Shown piece by piece: positions 10,058-16,647 of a stretch of DNA of 17,041 bases; positions within the stretch are counted from its first letter, which is position 1; every line of letters starts with the position of its first letter. Origin of the DNA: Bordetella parapertussis (GTDB taxonomy: Bacteria; Pseudomonadota; Gammaproteobacteria; Burkholderiales; Burkholderiaceae_D). Where the stretch lies: positions 1 to 17,041 of the forward strand of contig CAMBJI010000009.1 in assembly GCA_945867725.1 (NCBI GenBank), written 5' to 3'. The translations under genes were made by a program, and so were the position numbers. The notes under the pieces are model-generated. The model did not search any database. It was not told the DNA's origin and saw only the letters and a program-made list of their open reading frames with translations.

Positions 10058-11367
10058 GTTGTTTTAAGGACGTCGCTGATGGCTCCGAACAGTGTGCTGA
10101 TCTGCGCCTCGTCAATGATCAGTGGCGGTGACAGCGCAATGATGTCTCCGGTCGTTCTGATCAGGACATTTTTCTCCCAGAAGCAGCGCTCGAATATTTG
10201 GTAAGCGCGAGCCGTTGGCTTTCCGGGCAGGGGTTCAAGTTCGATGGCACAGACCAAGCCAATGTTACGAATGTCTTTGACGTGTGGAAGACCGCGCAGT
10301 GCGTGCGCAGCATTTTCAAATGCAGGTGACGTCGAAGCCGCACGCTCGAACAGCGATTCTTCACGATAAACATCTAGCGCGGCGATGGCTGCGGCACTGG
10401 CCAGCGGATGGCCACTGTAGGTATAGCCGTGATAAAACTCAATGCTATTCTCGGGTGCGCGCGCCATGAATTCATCGTAGATCGCTTGCTTTGCTATGAC
10501 CGCACCCATCGGTACCGCCGCGTTCGTCAAACCTTTGGCACAGCAGATGATGTCAGGGATGACATCAAAATAGTTTGCCGCAAACGCCGTTCCTATTCGA
10601 CCAAATCCGGTGATCACCTCATCAAAGATCAGCAGGATGCCGTACTTGTCACATACCGCGCGCAGTTTGTTCAGATAGTCCTTGGGTGGAATGATCACAC
10701 CGGTCGAGCCCTGCACTGGTTCGACAATCAAAGCAGCTATCGTGGCAGGGTCATGCAGCGCTAGCAGTCGCTGCTCGAACTCGTCAGCGATCTCGGCCCC
10801 GTGTTCCGGTACGCCACGCGCAAAAGCATTGCGTTTGATGTCGAGTGGATGACGCAGATGGTCCACGCCGGACAGTGCGGGGCCGAAGTGCTTGCGGTTA
10901 CCTGCAATACCGCCGACGGCAATGCCGCCGAATCCCACGCCGTGATAGCCACGTTCACGTCCAATCAGCTTGGTGCGCAATCCGTCGCCGCGCATGCGGT
11001 GATACGCCAGCGCCATCTTCAGTGCGGTATCGACCGCCTCTGAGCCGCTATTGCAGAAGAAAACACGATTCAGATCCGCCGGCGCCATGGCAGCCAAACT
11101 GCTGGCGGCCTCGAAAGCTTTCGCATGCCCCATCTGGAATGGCGTGCCGAAATCCATGGTCTGCGCCTGCTCGACAATGGCCTGGGTGATTTTAGGATGG
11201 GCATGGCCGGCATTCACGCACCACAAACCAGCCGTACCATCGAGAATATGGCGTCCGTCTTCGGCGGTGTAGTACATGCCCGCGGCTGATTTCAACAGGC
11301 GTGGGCGAGATTTGAACTGCCGATTGGCCGTAAACGGCATCCAGTAGTGAGAAGTATCGAGGCTCAT
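10051..11367 (-). CDS. Class III aminotransferase (omega-amino acid--pyruvate type)
   Basis: This is a fold-type I, PLP-dependent class III aminotransferase of the beta-alanine/omega-amino acid:pyruvate group, moving a terminal amino group from an omega-amino acid or amine to an oxo-acid acceptor. The 438-residue protein shows the cofactor-binding SGSE loop (107-110), the IFDEVITGFGR motif with the pyridine-binding Asp (D249), and the Schiff-base lysine in CCAKGLTN (K278). The N-terminal HYWMPFTANRQFK segment is typical of this subgroup. The ATG at 11365-11367 has no clear Shine-Dalgarno. A dead 5' copy of a paralogue lies 480 bp away on the same strand. The exact substrate cannot be told from sequence alone. 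Confidence 0.93.
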   Translation of the reverse strand: MSLDTSHYWMPFTANRQFKSRPRLLKSAAGMYYTAEDGRHILDGTAGLWCVNAGHAHPKITQAIVEQAQTMDFGTPFQMGHAKAFEAASSLAAMAPADLNRVFFCNSGSEAVDTALKMALAYHRMRGDGLRTKLIGRERGYHGVGFGGIAVGGIAGNRKHFGPALSGVDHLRHPLDIKRNAFARGVPEHGAEIADEFEQRLLALHDPATIAALIVEPVQGSTGVIIPPKDYLNKLRAVCDKYGILLIFDEVITGFGRIGTAFAANYFDVIPDIICCAKGLTNAAVPMGAVIAKQAIYDEFMARAPENSIEFYHGYTYSGHPLASAAAIAALDVYREESLFERAASTSPAFENAAHALRGLPHVKDIRNIGLVCAIELEPLPGKPTARAYQIFERCFWEKNVLIRTTGDIIALSPPLIIDEAQISTLFGAISDVLKTTH

Positions 11368-11426
11368 GGTCAGAATGATTTCAGATTGATACGGCGTTGT
11401 TGTCGCAGGTTGTCCTGAACCGTTAC

Positions 11427-11568
11427 TTTACTGTATGCCACGAGGGCAGCGTCAGAGCCGGCAAAATGCGGGCTTTCGAATCAAAGTCTGCACCGCGTGA
11501 AAGATAAAACTCCGCTACCTGCTCGACGTCTATCGGTCGCACCGATGATGGACTGGCACCACAGTCTC
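11427..11568 (+). pseudogene. Relic of a second dusA: promoter region and first 20 codons
   Basis: From GTG 11497 the frame reads VKDKTPLPARRLSVAPMMDW and then HHSL and a stop (11566-11568). The 14 residues LPARRLSVAPMMDW are identical to residues 8-21 of the intact dusA at 15655, which also starts with GTG, while many codons differ only at synonymous positions. Homology continues upstream: TTTACTG at 11427 and 15588, and AGCCGG with CAAAAT or TACAAT, lie at nearly equal distances from the GTG in both copies. The match stops at 11556. This is therefore a truncated dusA copy that diverged under protein-level selection before it was broken, not a fresh duplicate. It lies divergent to the intact aminotransferase. 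Confidence 0.85.
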
Positions 11569-11847
11569 TGAAAAGCCGCGCTGGGCTAACGAGAACGCCT
11601 CGACTTGCGGGGCTTGTTGAACTGAAAAGTGCAACAAGTGGTCGTTACACCGCAATTTGGTGCAACAAGTGAGTCAGCGAGTGCATCAAATTTGACCTCG
11701 CTCCCAAACTGCTTTTGCGTCCTCTTCCACTTTTTCGATCCATTCACCAAGTGCCCAAGCACTAACTATTACCGGGGCTTTGCGACTGCTCATAAGCCTG
11801 AAAGTGGGTACGGGCAGATTGTGGTGTGTGGCCTTTCTGAGTGCTTC
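11557..11847. other. Junction DNA between the two relic genes
   Basis: This stretch lies between the truncated dusA copy and the truncated aminotransferase copy. I find no supported gene. On the - strand the aminotransferase frame runs on for about 53 codons past the homology break (ending at 11686), giving a segment SAWALGEWIEKVEEDAKAV that looks like a real helical protein end but is not recognised. It also contains GTGCAACAAGTG twice, at 11629-11640 and 11660-11671, and nested inverted arms TTGCGG/CCGCAA and CTTGTTG/CAACAAG. The deleted parts of both genes must have met here. Confidence 0.5.
11605..11671. repeat. 12-bp direct repeat with nested inverted arms
   Basis: GTGCAACAAGTG occurs at 11629-11640 and again at 11660-11671. 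The first copy is also part of an inverted repeat, CTTGTTG (11613-11619) with CAACAAG (11632-11638), and an outer arm pair TTGCGG (11605-11610)/CCGCAA (11650-11655) surrounds it. No transposase is present. This may be a recombination or excision scar at the relic junction, or the remains of a small mobile element. Confidence 0.45.
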
Positions 11848-12150
11848 CAGTCCCGCTGGTGCCATCGCGGCAAAGCTGCTGGCCGCTTCAAAGGCTTTCG
11901 GATGGCTCATTTGGAAAGGCGGCGCAAAGTCCATCGTCGCCGCTTGCTCACTAATGGCCTTCGTAATAGCTGGATGCGCGTGGCCTGCATTGACGCACCA
12001 TAAGCCAGCCGTGCCATCGAGAATCTGTCGGCCATCACCGCTCGTGTAGTGCATGCCGGCGGCCTTTACCATCAGGCGCGGCTTTTATTTGAAATGGCGG
12101 TTTGCCGTGAAGGGCATCCAGTAGTGTCCGGTATGGATAGTCTTGTTCAT
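11848..12150 (-). pseudogene. 5' fragment of a second omega-amino acid aminotransferase gene
   Basis: Reading from the ATG at 12150, the product begins MNKTIHTGHYWMPFTANRHF and then meets an in-frame TAA at codon 22 (12085-12087), where the intact paralogue has Ser; a single C-to-A change in TCA would explain it. Beyond the stop the same frame aligns without gaps to residues 20-99 of the intact gene at 10051-11367 (for example GLWCVNAGHAHP and FEAASSFAAMAPAG against FEAASSLAAMAPAD). Homology ends after the Leu codon at 11848-11850, so the PLP-binding two-thirds is lost. It is a double-hit pseudogene: nonsense plus 3' deletion. The start lies 200 bp from the accessory gene pair and divergent to it. 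Confidence 0.9.
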
Positions 12151-12282
12151 GATGTCGCATCATTTTGAAGATCAGTGGTTGCGCAAGAAACGGCGTCTGG
12201 CGAACAAACCGTACGAAAGACAGCAAGGGAAGTCTGTATGACGTAATTATGCATAACGCTATGTAAAGTAGATTTATCGTAA

Positions 12283-12312
12283 TTGAAACGGAACCGTAAA
12301 TTGCATTTTATT
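12283..12312 (+). promoter_or_regulatory. Possible sigma-70 promoter for the accessory pair
   Basis: TTGAAA (12283-12288) is followed after 17 nt by TTTTAT (12306-12311), four of six matches to a -10 box, about 40 nt ahead of the ATG. The region between the aminotransferase relic and the ATG is AT-rich and has no other obvious promoter. This is pattern matching only. Confidence 0.25.
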
Positions 12313-12350
12313 ACCTACCTATCTCTTATTCACCAATCGAGAAATAGTCC

Positions 12351-12968
12351 ATGAATATTCATCCTTACAAAAATATCGTCCGCGATAGCTTAGTCCCTCG
12401 CCGGGACGCTATCTTGCATATTGCCGAGACGCTAAAAGCGATAGAGCAAGGTTCGCTTTCCGATTTGATCACGGCCTGGAATTGCCGCCCGCTCACCTTG
12501 GCAGAAACAAAGTCGTATGCCTTGCAACTGGCCGGACAGAACCCGGAAATCATCTGCTTTCTTGTAGAAAAACATCCTGATCTGATAAAGGAAGAAACAG
12601 TTAAGCAGCTGGCACTTTCCGCGGAACCCGGTACCAGTCCCTTGCTGCCATTTCTTCGCCGAGGATATTTTAGTTGCGGCGAGTTAGCAGAGTTGCTTAA
12701 AAAAGCACTGAAAAAAAACAATCAGGAACTCATAACTGCAATAACACAATACTCATTAGCGGAGCATGCTGCTTCAGAAACTCTTACTCGCGCGATCGAG
12801 ACTCATGACTCCGAAATCGTATCGCTTTTTCTTAAACAGAAGCCATTATGCGAACTTATAAGCGAGAAAGAAAATTGGCAAAGTATTTTTAATTATGCCG
12901 TTCATTTTTTAAAGGAGAGTACTCGGCCACCGTTGAAGCGCATACGACCAGACAAGAAACCCTCATGA
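12351..12968 (+). CDS. Helical-repeat accessory protein; possible N-terminal part of a frameshifted 1032-residue protein
   Basis: The 205-residue product is not recognised by name. From about residue 20 it consists of repeating helical pairs of roughly 30 residues, ankyrin-like in rhythm: ETKSYALQLAGQNPEIICFL, then AELLKKALKKNNQELITAI, then LTRAIETHDSEIVSLFLKQ. The last 18 residues change to a basic, proline-rich tail (PPLKRIRPDKK), which breaks the pattern. There is no signal peptide or membrane helix. The stop overlaps the next start in ATGA. At 12905-12911 the codons CAT TTT TTA form T TTT TTA in -1 slippery phase; a -1 shift after Leu187 enters the next gene's frame and continues helical sequence. 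DNA composition is more AT-rich than the core genes. A shortened reading frame from loss of one T is an equal possibility. Confidence 0.7.
   Translation: MNIHPYKNIVRDSLVPRRDAILHIAETLKAIEQGSLSDLITAWNCRPLTLAETKSYALQLAGQNPEIICFLVEKHPDLIKEETVKQLALSAEPGTSPLLPFLRRGYFSCGELAELLKKALKKNNQELITAITQYSLAEHAASETLTRAIETHDSEIVSLFLKQKPLCELISEKENWQSIFNYAVHFLKESTRPPLKRIRPDKKPS
12905..12911 (+). promoter_or_regulatory. In-phase T TTT TTA slippery heptamer (candidate -1 frameshift site)
   Basis: In the upstream gene the codons here are CAT TTT TTA AAG, so the heptamer fits X XXY YYZ in the correct phase for tandem -1 slippage. The -1 frame is open from 12893 through the next gene to 15448. An AAGGAG sequence follows at 12912-12917. 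I see no strong hairpin in the next 30 nt and no Shine-Dalgarno at the usual distance upstream, so known stimulators are not evident. Confidence 0.4.
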
Positions 12969-15448
12969 ATCTTTTAGAAACAGGAGAAGTCAAGCCAACC
13001 TATGACCACCTGCAATTTGCCATCAACAATCGCTATACGCAAATGGAAGCTTGTCTTCGAAAGATTCCCAGATTACAACTGTTCGACGCTGTACACCGTA
13101 AACGTGAAGCAGATGTCAGTTCATTGCTGGAAGGCGGTACAGTGGATTTCGATACACAAGTTGAAGTCCTGAAATTCGCATTGAGATCAAACGACAATTC
13201 ACCTGCCATTGCAGTGAAGCTGTGGAATCATCTGGATGGCAAACTAGACATTAAGGTCAAAGAATCTTGTTTCGATATGGCCTGCAAATTTTACTCGTCT
13301 GCCGTCAACAGTATTGTTATTTCGAACCTTAAAGATCCTGCCGTCGTATCCACTGAATTTCAGTTTGGTTTACTGATCCAGTGGGCTGGTAGCATCAATG
13401 GCGCAGCGAAATGGCTAAATCATTGCGGTAGACAGGTAGCATCCAAAGTCTTTATTAATGCATGCTGCAACATACAAAGTAGATACTGTACGGATTTTCG
13501 TAAATACGACTGGCAACAATGGTTGTTTAATGACACCGTAATGCTTCGTGAAAAACTGGAGCAGATCGGAAACGAAATTGGTAGCGATGAATCCATCAAC
13601 AAATTTGCGATTGCGTGTTCCGAATATTTACAGGAAAGATATGGGATCGACGTTGATGTAAATGCGATGCCGTCGGCAGAGCCCTTGCTGAATTATGCGT
13701 TGGGCTATGCGGACCATTTGCAGGAAAAGTTTAAGATTGATATGGCAAGCGCATTTCTAAAAAATACGGCTACAAGGGCGCTGGATACCGGATGGATAAA
13801 ACCCCGGATGCTGAGTGAATTACCCGCCTTTGATCTGATGACAGACGTCGCCCTCGACCATGTTTCTTCTTTACTGATGCCACGCCTTATTCAAGCCGTC
13901 ATGCAGCCGGACAGTTTGAAGTTTGGGGAAAGAATCCACGCAGAACTGGTAAAGAATAAACTGGAACATGATCTCGCACGGTTCGAAAAAACCGATTGCG
14001 CACCGTTTGCCATATCTCTGCTTTATGAGAGCGCCAGCATCATTGACTTGTTGCACTGCAGTTGCCAATGGCACCAACCGCAAATGACCACCTTGCTGAA
14101 TCAAAATAAAACCTTTGACGGCATCCGCTGGACCTCACTCTTCGTCGACGCAAAAGGCGTGCAAACCCACACCATCAATTTGCCCCAGACCTCACTCGTC
14201 GTCGATGCAGAAGGCCATACCATCAATTTGCCCCAGCAACCGGGCTGGTCCCTGCAGTGCCTGTCGAACGCCAAGGCACTGAAACAAGAGGGAGAAACGC
14301 TGAATCATTGCGTCGGAACCGGAACCTATATCAGAAAGGGCATCAATGGCGAAAGTCACTTCGTGTCTATCGTCAATCCTGATGGAGATTCCGTATCGAC
14401 TATCGAATATGGTTTGCGGTCTGGCACTCATGGCGCACTGTCGGTAAACAATAAACAACATCGTGCCCGGGGCAATGATGTACCTTCAGCGACCGAATTG
14501 GAAATTGAAAAGTGGTGTCGGAAAGGCATCGAAAACCGTCAACTGACCGTCGATCTACCCTATCTCGACAAAGCTACTCTGGATCGCAAGGAACACAACA
14601 GGAGCATGGGCCTCGAAGGATTGGCCCTACTAAACTATGGTTTTCATCCAACAAGTGGATACGCCCGTGTGCGGTCCGACTATGAAAGTCACACGCCATT
14701 TTATGTAGCTAGCCAGAGTGGTGCCCTGATGATTCATCTGCGTAATGATTTCGTTAAGCTGACTTTAAAAAAGGACGAAGAATCCGGGGTGACATGGCAA
14801 TCCGGCGAGAAGAAAAAACGTCAGAGAACATTAGAAAAATTATTCGATAACGAAGTCAAGTTGTTTGCCCAGATTCCATCTTCCATGCCTGACACCGTTG
14901 ATTCTGATTGCATTGCGATACGCAGCTTTCTGCATGAAAAGACAGGCGGAAAAATTCGTCAAGTGGTACCAGACTTGAGCGCATTACTGACGGTAACTGA
15001 AATGCCCTTCAATTTAAATCATCCGGGGCAAATCACGATTACATTGCCATCCACCACAGACGATAGAGCCCTGCAAAAGCTTGAAAAGAAGAATGCGGAA
15101 AAATGGATTCGTGCCGGAAATTCCGCATCTCTTTCATCTTCGATACCGAATGCGATTCTGCCAGACTACATAGCGCTACAAGAACGACTGGCCTCGCGTT
15201 TCGAAGGCGTCACCGTGAAACCCGGTCCGCTGGCATCGAAGAAGCAAGCACACATACTCTTGTTGGCAGACCATACAAAAATAGTGGAAATACAAGATTT
15301 TCTCGCAAGTTGTGTCGCTGACTTGCCGGAGGAGAAGCTGCCTCGATTTAATATTGGCGATACCAAAGATGTCTTGGAAATCACCAATATTTCACCAAAA
15401 ATTCTGTCCAGCCTGATAAAAAAGAAAAATATCAAAGCTGGCCAGTGA
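12965..15448 (+). CDS. Large accessory protein with a PcfJ-like HCVG domain
   Basis: The 827-residue product begins with helical repeats (about 1-130) that resemble those of the preceding gene. Its recognisable core is PcfJ-like: LKQEGETLNHCVG with HCVG at 448-451, then SIVNPDGDSVSTIE around 470-482, then KQHRARGNDVP near 500-510. This matches the family order HCVG, a short beta hairpin with an ATLE-like strand, and a QxRGxxN-type segment. PcfJ-like proteins occur on plasmids, phages and islands, and their biochemical role is not established. Residues 560-827 form a C-terminal region I do not recognise. A tandem duplication lies just before the core (14132-14236). The ATG has no good Shine-Dalgarno and depends on coupling, or on frameshifting, from the 4-nt overlap. 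No membrane or signal segments are visible. Confidence 0.75.
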   Translation: MNLLETGEVKPTYDHLQFAINNRYTQMEACLRKIPRLQLFDAVHRKREADVSSLLEGGTVDFDTQVEVLKFALRSNDNSPAIAVKLWNHLDGKLDIKVKESCFDMACKFYSSAVNSIVISNLKDPAVVSTEFQFGLLIQWAGSINGAAKWLNHCGRQVASKVFINACCNIQSRYCTDFRKYDWQQWLFNDTVMLREKLEQIGNEIGSDESINKFAIACSEYLQERYGIDVDVNAMPSAEPLLNYALGYADHLQEKFKIDMASAFLKNTATRALDTGWIKPRMLSELPAFDLMTDVALDHVSSLLMPRLIQAVMQPDSLKFGERIHAELVKNKLEHDLARFEKTDCAPFAISLLYESASIIDLLHCSCQWHQPQMTTLLNQNKTFDGIRWTSLFVDAKGVQTHTINLPQTSLVVDAEGHTINLPQQPGWSLQCLSNAKALKQEGETLNHCVGTGTYIRKGINGESHFVSIVNPDGDSVSTIEYGLRSGTHGALSVNNKQHRARGNDVPSATELEIEKWCRKGIENRQLTVDLPYLDKATLDRKEHNRSMGLEGLALLNYGFHPTSGYARVRSDYESHTPFYVASQSGALMIHLRNDFVKLTLKKDEESGVTWQSGEKKKRQRTLEKLFDNEVKLFAQIPSSMPDTVDSDCIAIRSFLHEKTGGKIRQVVPDLSALLTVTEMPFNLNHPGQITITLPSTTDDRALQKLEKKNAEKWIRAGNSASLSSSIPNAILPDYIALQERLASRFEGVTVKPGPLASKKQAHILLLADHTKIVEIQDFLASCVADLPEEKLPRFNIGDTKDVLEITNISPKILSSLIKKKNIKAGQ
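14132..14236 (+). repeat. Tandem in-frame duplication inside the PcfJ-like gene
   Basis: Two adjacent units, 57 nt (14132-14188) and 48 nt (14189-14236), both run from ACCTCACTC to ATCAATTTGCCCCAG. They encode TSLFVDAKGVQTHTINLPQ and TSLVVDAEGHTINLPQ. The 9-nt length difference keeps the frame, and the scattered substitutions show that the duplication is not brand new. It lies about 50 residues ahead of the HCVG motif. Confidence 0.9.
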
Positions 15449-15587
15449 CCGGTTCAATGTAATTTTCGAGGCTCCGCCTGCTAGCGGGCGACTGCGACTA
15501 CCTGCGACTTCGTAGAGTTAGCAGTCGCCCCCAATCACGAAGATAATTTTTCGGTTAGCGCGTTCTTAAACGAAGAGGGGCGAACTA
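15449..15587. other. Intergenic region with a large inverted repeat downstream of the PcfJ-like gene
   Basis: GGGCGACTGC (15486-15495) and GCAGTCGCCC (15521-15530) are perfect 10-bp inverted arms around a 25-nt loop, which contains a small CTAC/GTAG stem. GCGACT appears three times within 15488-15509. TTTTT follows only about 17 nt after the right arm, so this is not a textbook intrinsic terminator, although it may stop or stabilise the accessory transcript before dusA. Confidence 0.6.
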
Positions 15588-15654
15588 TTTACTGCAAATC
15601 ACGCAATGCAAGCCAGCCGGTACAATACTGCATCGTTATTGCATCGAATAAATC
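15588..15654 (+). promoter_or_regulatory. dusA upstream region conserved with the relic copy
   Basis: TTTACTG (15588-15594), AGCCGG (15615-15620) and a -10-like TACAAT (15621-15626) precede the GTG. The relic at 11427-11496 has TTTACTG, AGCCGG and CAAAAT in the same order and within two bases of the same distances. Retention of these blocks while neighbouring bases changed suggests a promoter. No good -35 hexamer is visible at 17 nt. Confidence 0.4.
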
Positions 15655-16647
15655 GTGAGCGCTTCTCCACCAACATTGCCCGCCAGACGTCTGTCCGTTG
15701 CCCCAATGATGGACTGGACCGATCGCCATTGCCGCATGTTCCATCGGCAGATCACGCGTCACACCTGGCTCTATACCGAGATGGTCACGACCGGGGCGAT
15801 TATTCACGGTGACAGAGCACGTCATCTTGATTTCAGTGATGAGGAACATCCGGTGGCGCTGCAGCTGGGTGGCAGCGAGCCTGATGATCTTGCCCAGTGC
15901 GCGAAACTCGGGGAGGAATGGGGGTATGACGAGATCAACCTCAATTGCGGCTGTCCTTCCGAGCGCGTTCAGCGCGGTGCATTTGGCGCTTGCCTGATGG
16001 CTGAGCCTGCGCTGGTGGCCGATTGTGTGAAGGCCATGCGCGATGCGGTAAGTATTGACGTCACTGTCAAACACCGTATCGGCATCAATGACGTAGACAG
16101 TTATGGTTTCGTGCGCGACTTCGTTGGTCAGGTGGCAGATGCAGGATGCAAAACCTTTGTCGTGCATGCACGTAATGCCATTCTCAGCGGATTGTCACCC
16201 AAAGAAAATCGTGAAATTCCGCCACTGCGTTATGACTATGCTTACCAGCTGAAAAAAGATTTTCCACAACTGGAAATCATCATCAATGGCGGGATTCGCA
16301 CGCTGAATGAGATTGATAGCCATCTGACTCAGGTAGATGGTGTGATGCTTGGTCGTGAGGCTTATCACAACCCCTACCTCATGGCCGATTTTGATTCACG
16401 TTATTACGGCGATGCCGAGTACGCGCGCACGCGTGTGCAGATCATCAATGCGATGCTGCCATATATTCGTGCCCAGCTTGCCTTGGGCGGACCGCGACTC
16501 AACAGTATCACCCGACATATGCTGGGATTGATGGCGGGTTTGCCTGGTGCGCGCCGTTTTCGTCAAAACCTGTCTGATGCAAAGCAGCTGGCGAGTGGTG
16601 ATGCAGATGTGTTGTTGCGTGCGGCGGAAGCGGTCAGTACGCTTTGA
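15655..16647 (+). CDS. dusA: tRNA-dihydrouridine(20/20a) synthase DusA
   Basis: DusA is an FMN- and NADPH-dependent enzyme that reduces uridine to dihydrouridine in the D-loop of tRNAs. The 330-residue length is normal. The TIM-barrel start LSVAPMMDWTDRHCR (13-27) is the DusA form of the flavin-binding first strand. The active-site segment is INLNCGCPSERVQ with the likely catalytic Cys100 in GCPS, followed by VKHRIG and VHARNA strands and INGGI and MLGREAYHNP in the phosphate-binding part. The start is GTG; the N-terminus aligns with the relic copy at 11497, which also uses GTG, and this supports the choice. The 3' end overlaps the convergent response-regulator gene by 14 nt. Confidence 0.97.
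   Translation: MSASPPTLPARRLSVAPMMDWTDRHCRMFHRQITRHTWLYTEMVTTGAIIHGDRARHLDFSDEEHPVALQLGGSEPDDLAQCAKLGEEWGYDEINLNCGCPSERVQRGAFGACLMAEPALVADCVKAMRDAVSIDVTVKHRIGINDVDSYGFVRDFVGQVADAGCKTFVVHARNAILSGLSPKENREIPPLRYDYAYQLKKDFPQLEIIINGGIRTLNEIDSHLTQVDGVMLGREAYHNPYLMADFDSRYYGDAEYARTRVQIINAMLPYIRAQLALGGPRLNSITRHMLGLMAGLPGARRFRQNLSDAKQLASGDADVLLRAAEAVSTL

Noticed and set aside
11629..12003. 124-codon + strand frame across the relic region
   Set aside because: It is antisense to the clear aminotransferase relic, and its composition follows the complement of that gene.
12290..12320. GGAACC followed by CCTACCT, resembling an HrpL-type hrp box
   Set aside because: The spacing is 18 nt and the second half lacks the CCAC core, so it does not meet the consensus.
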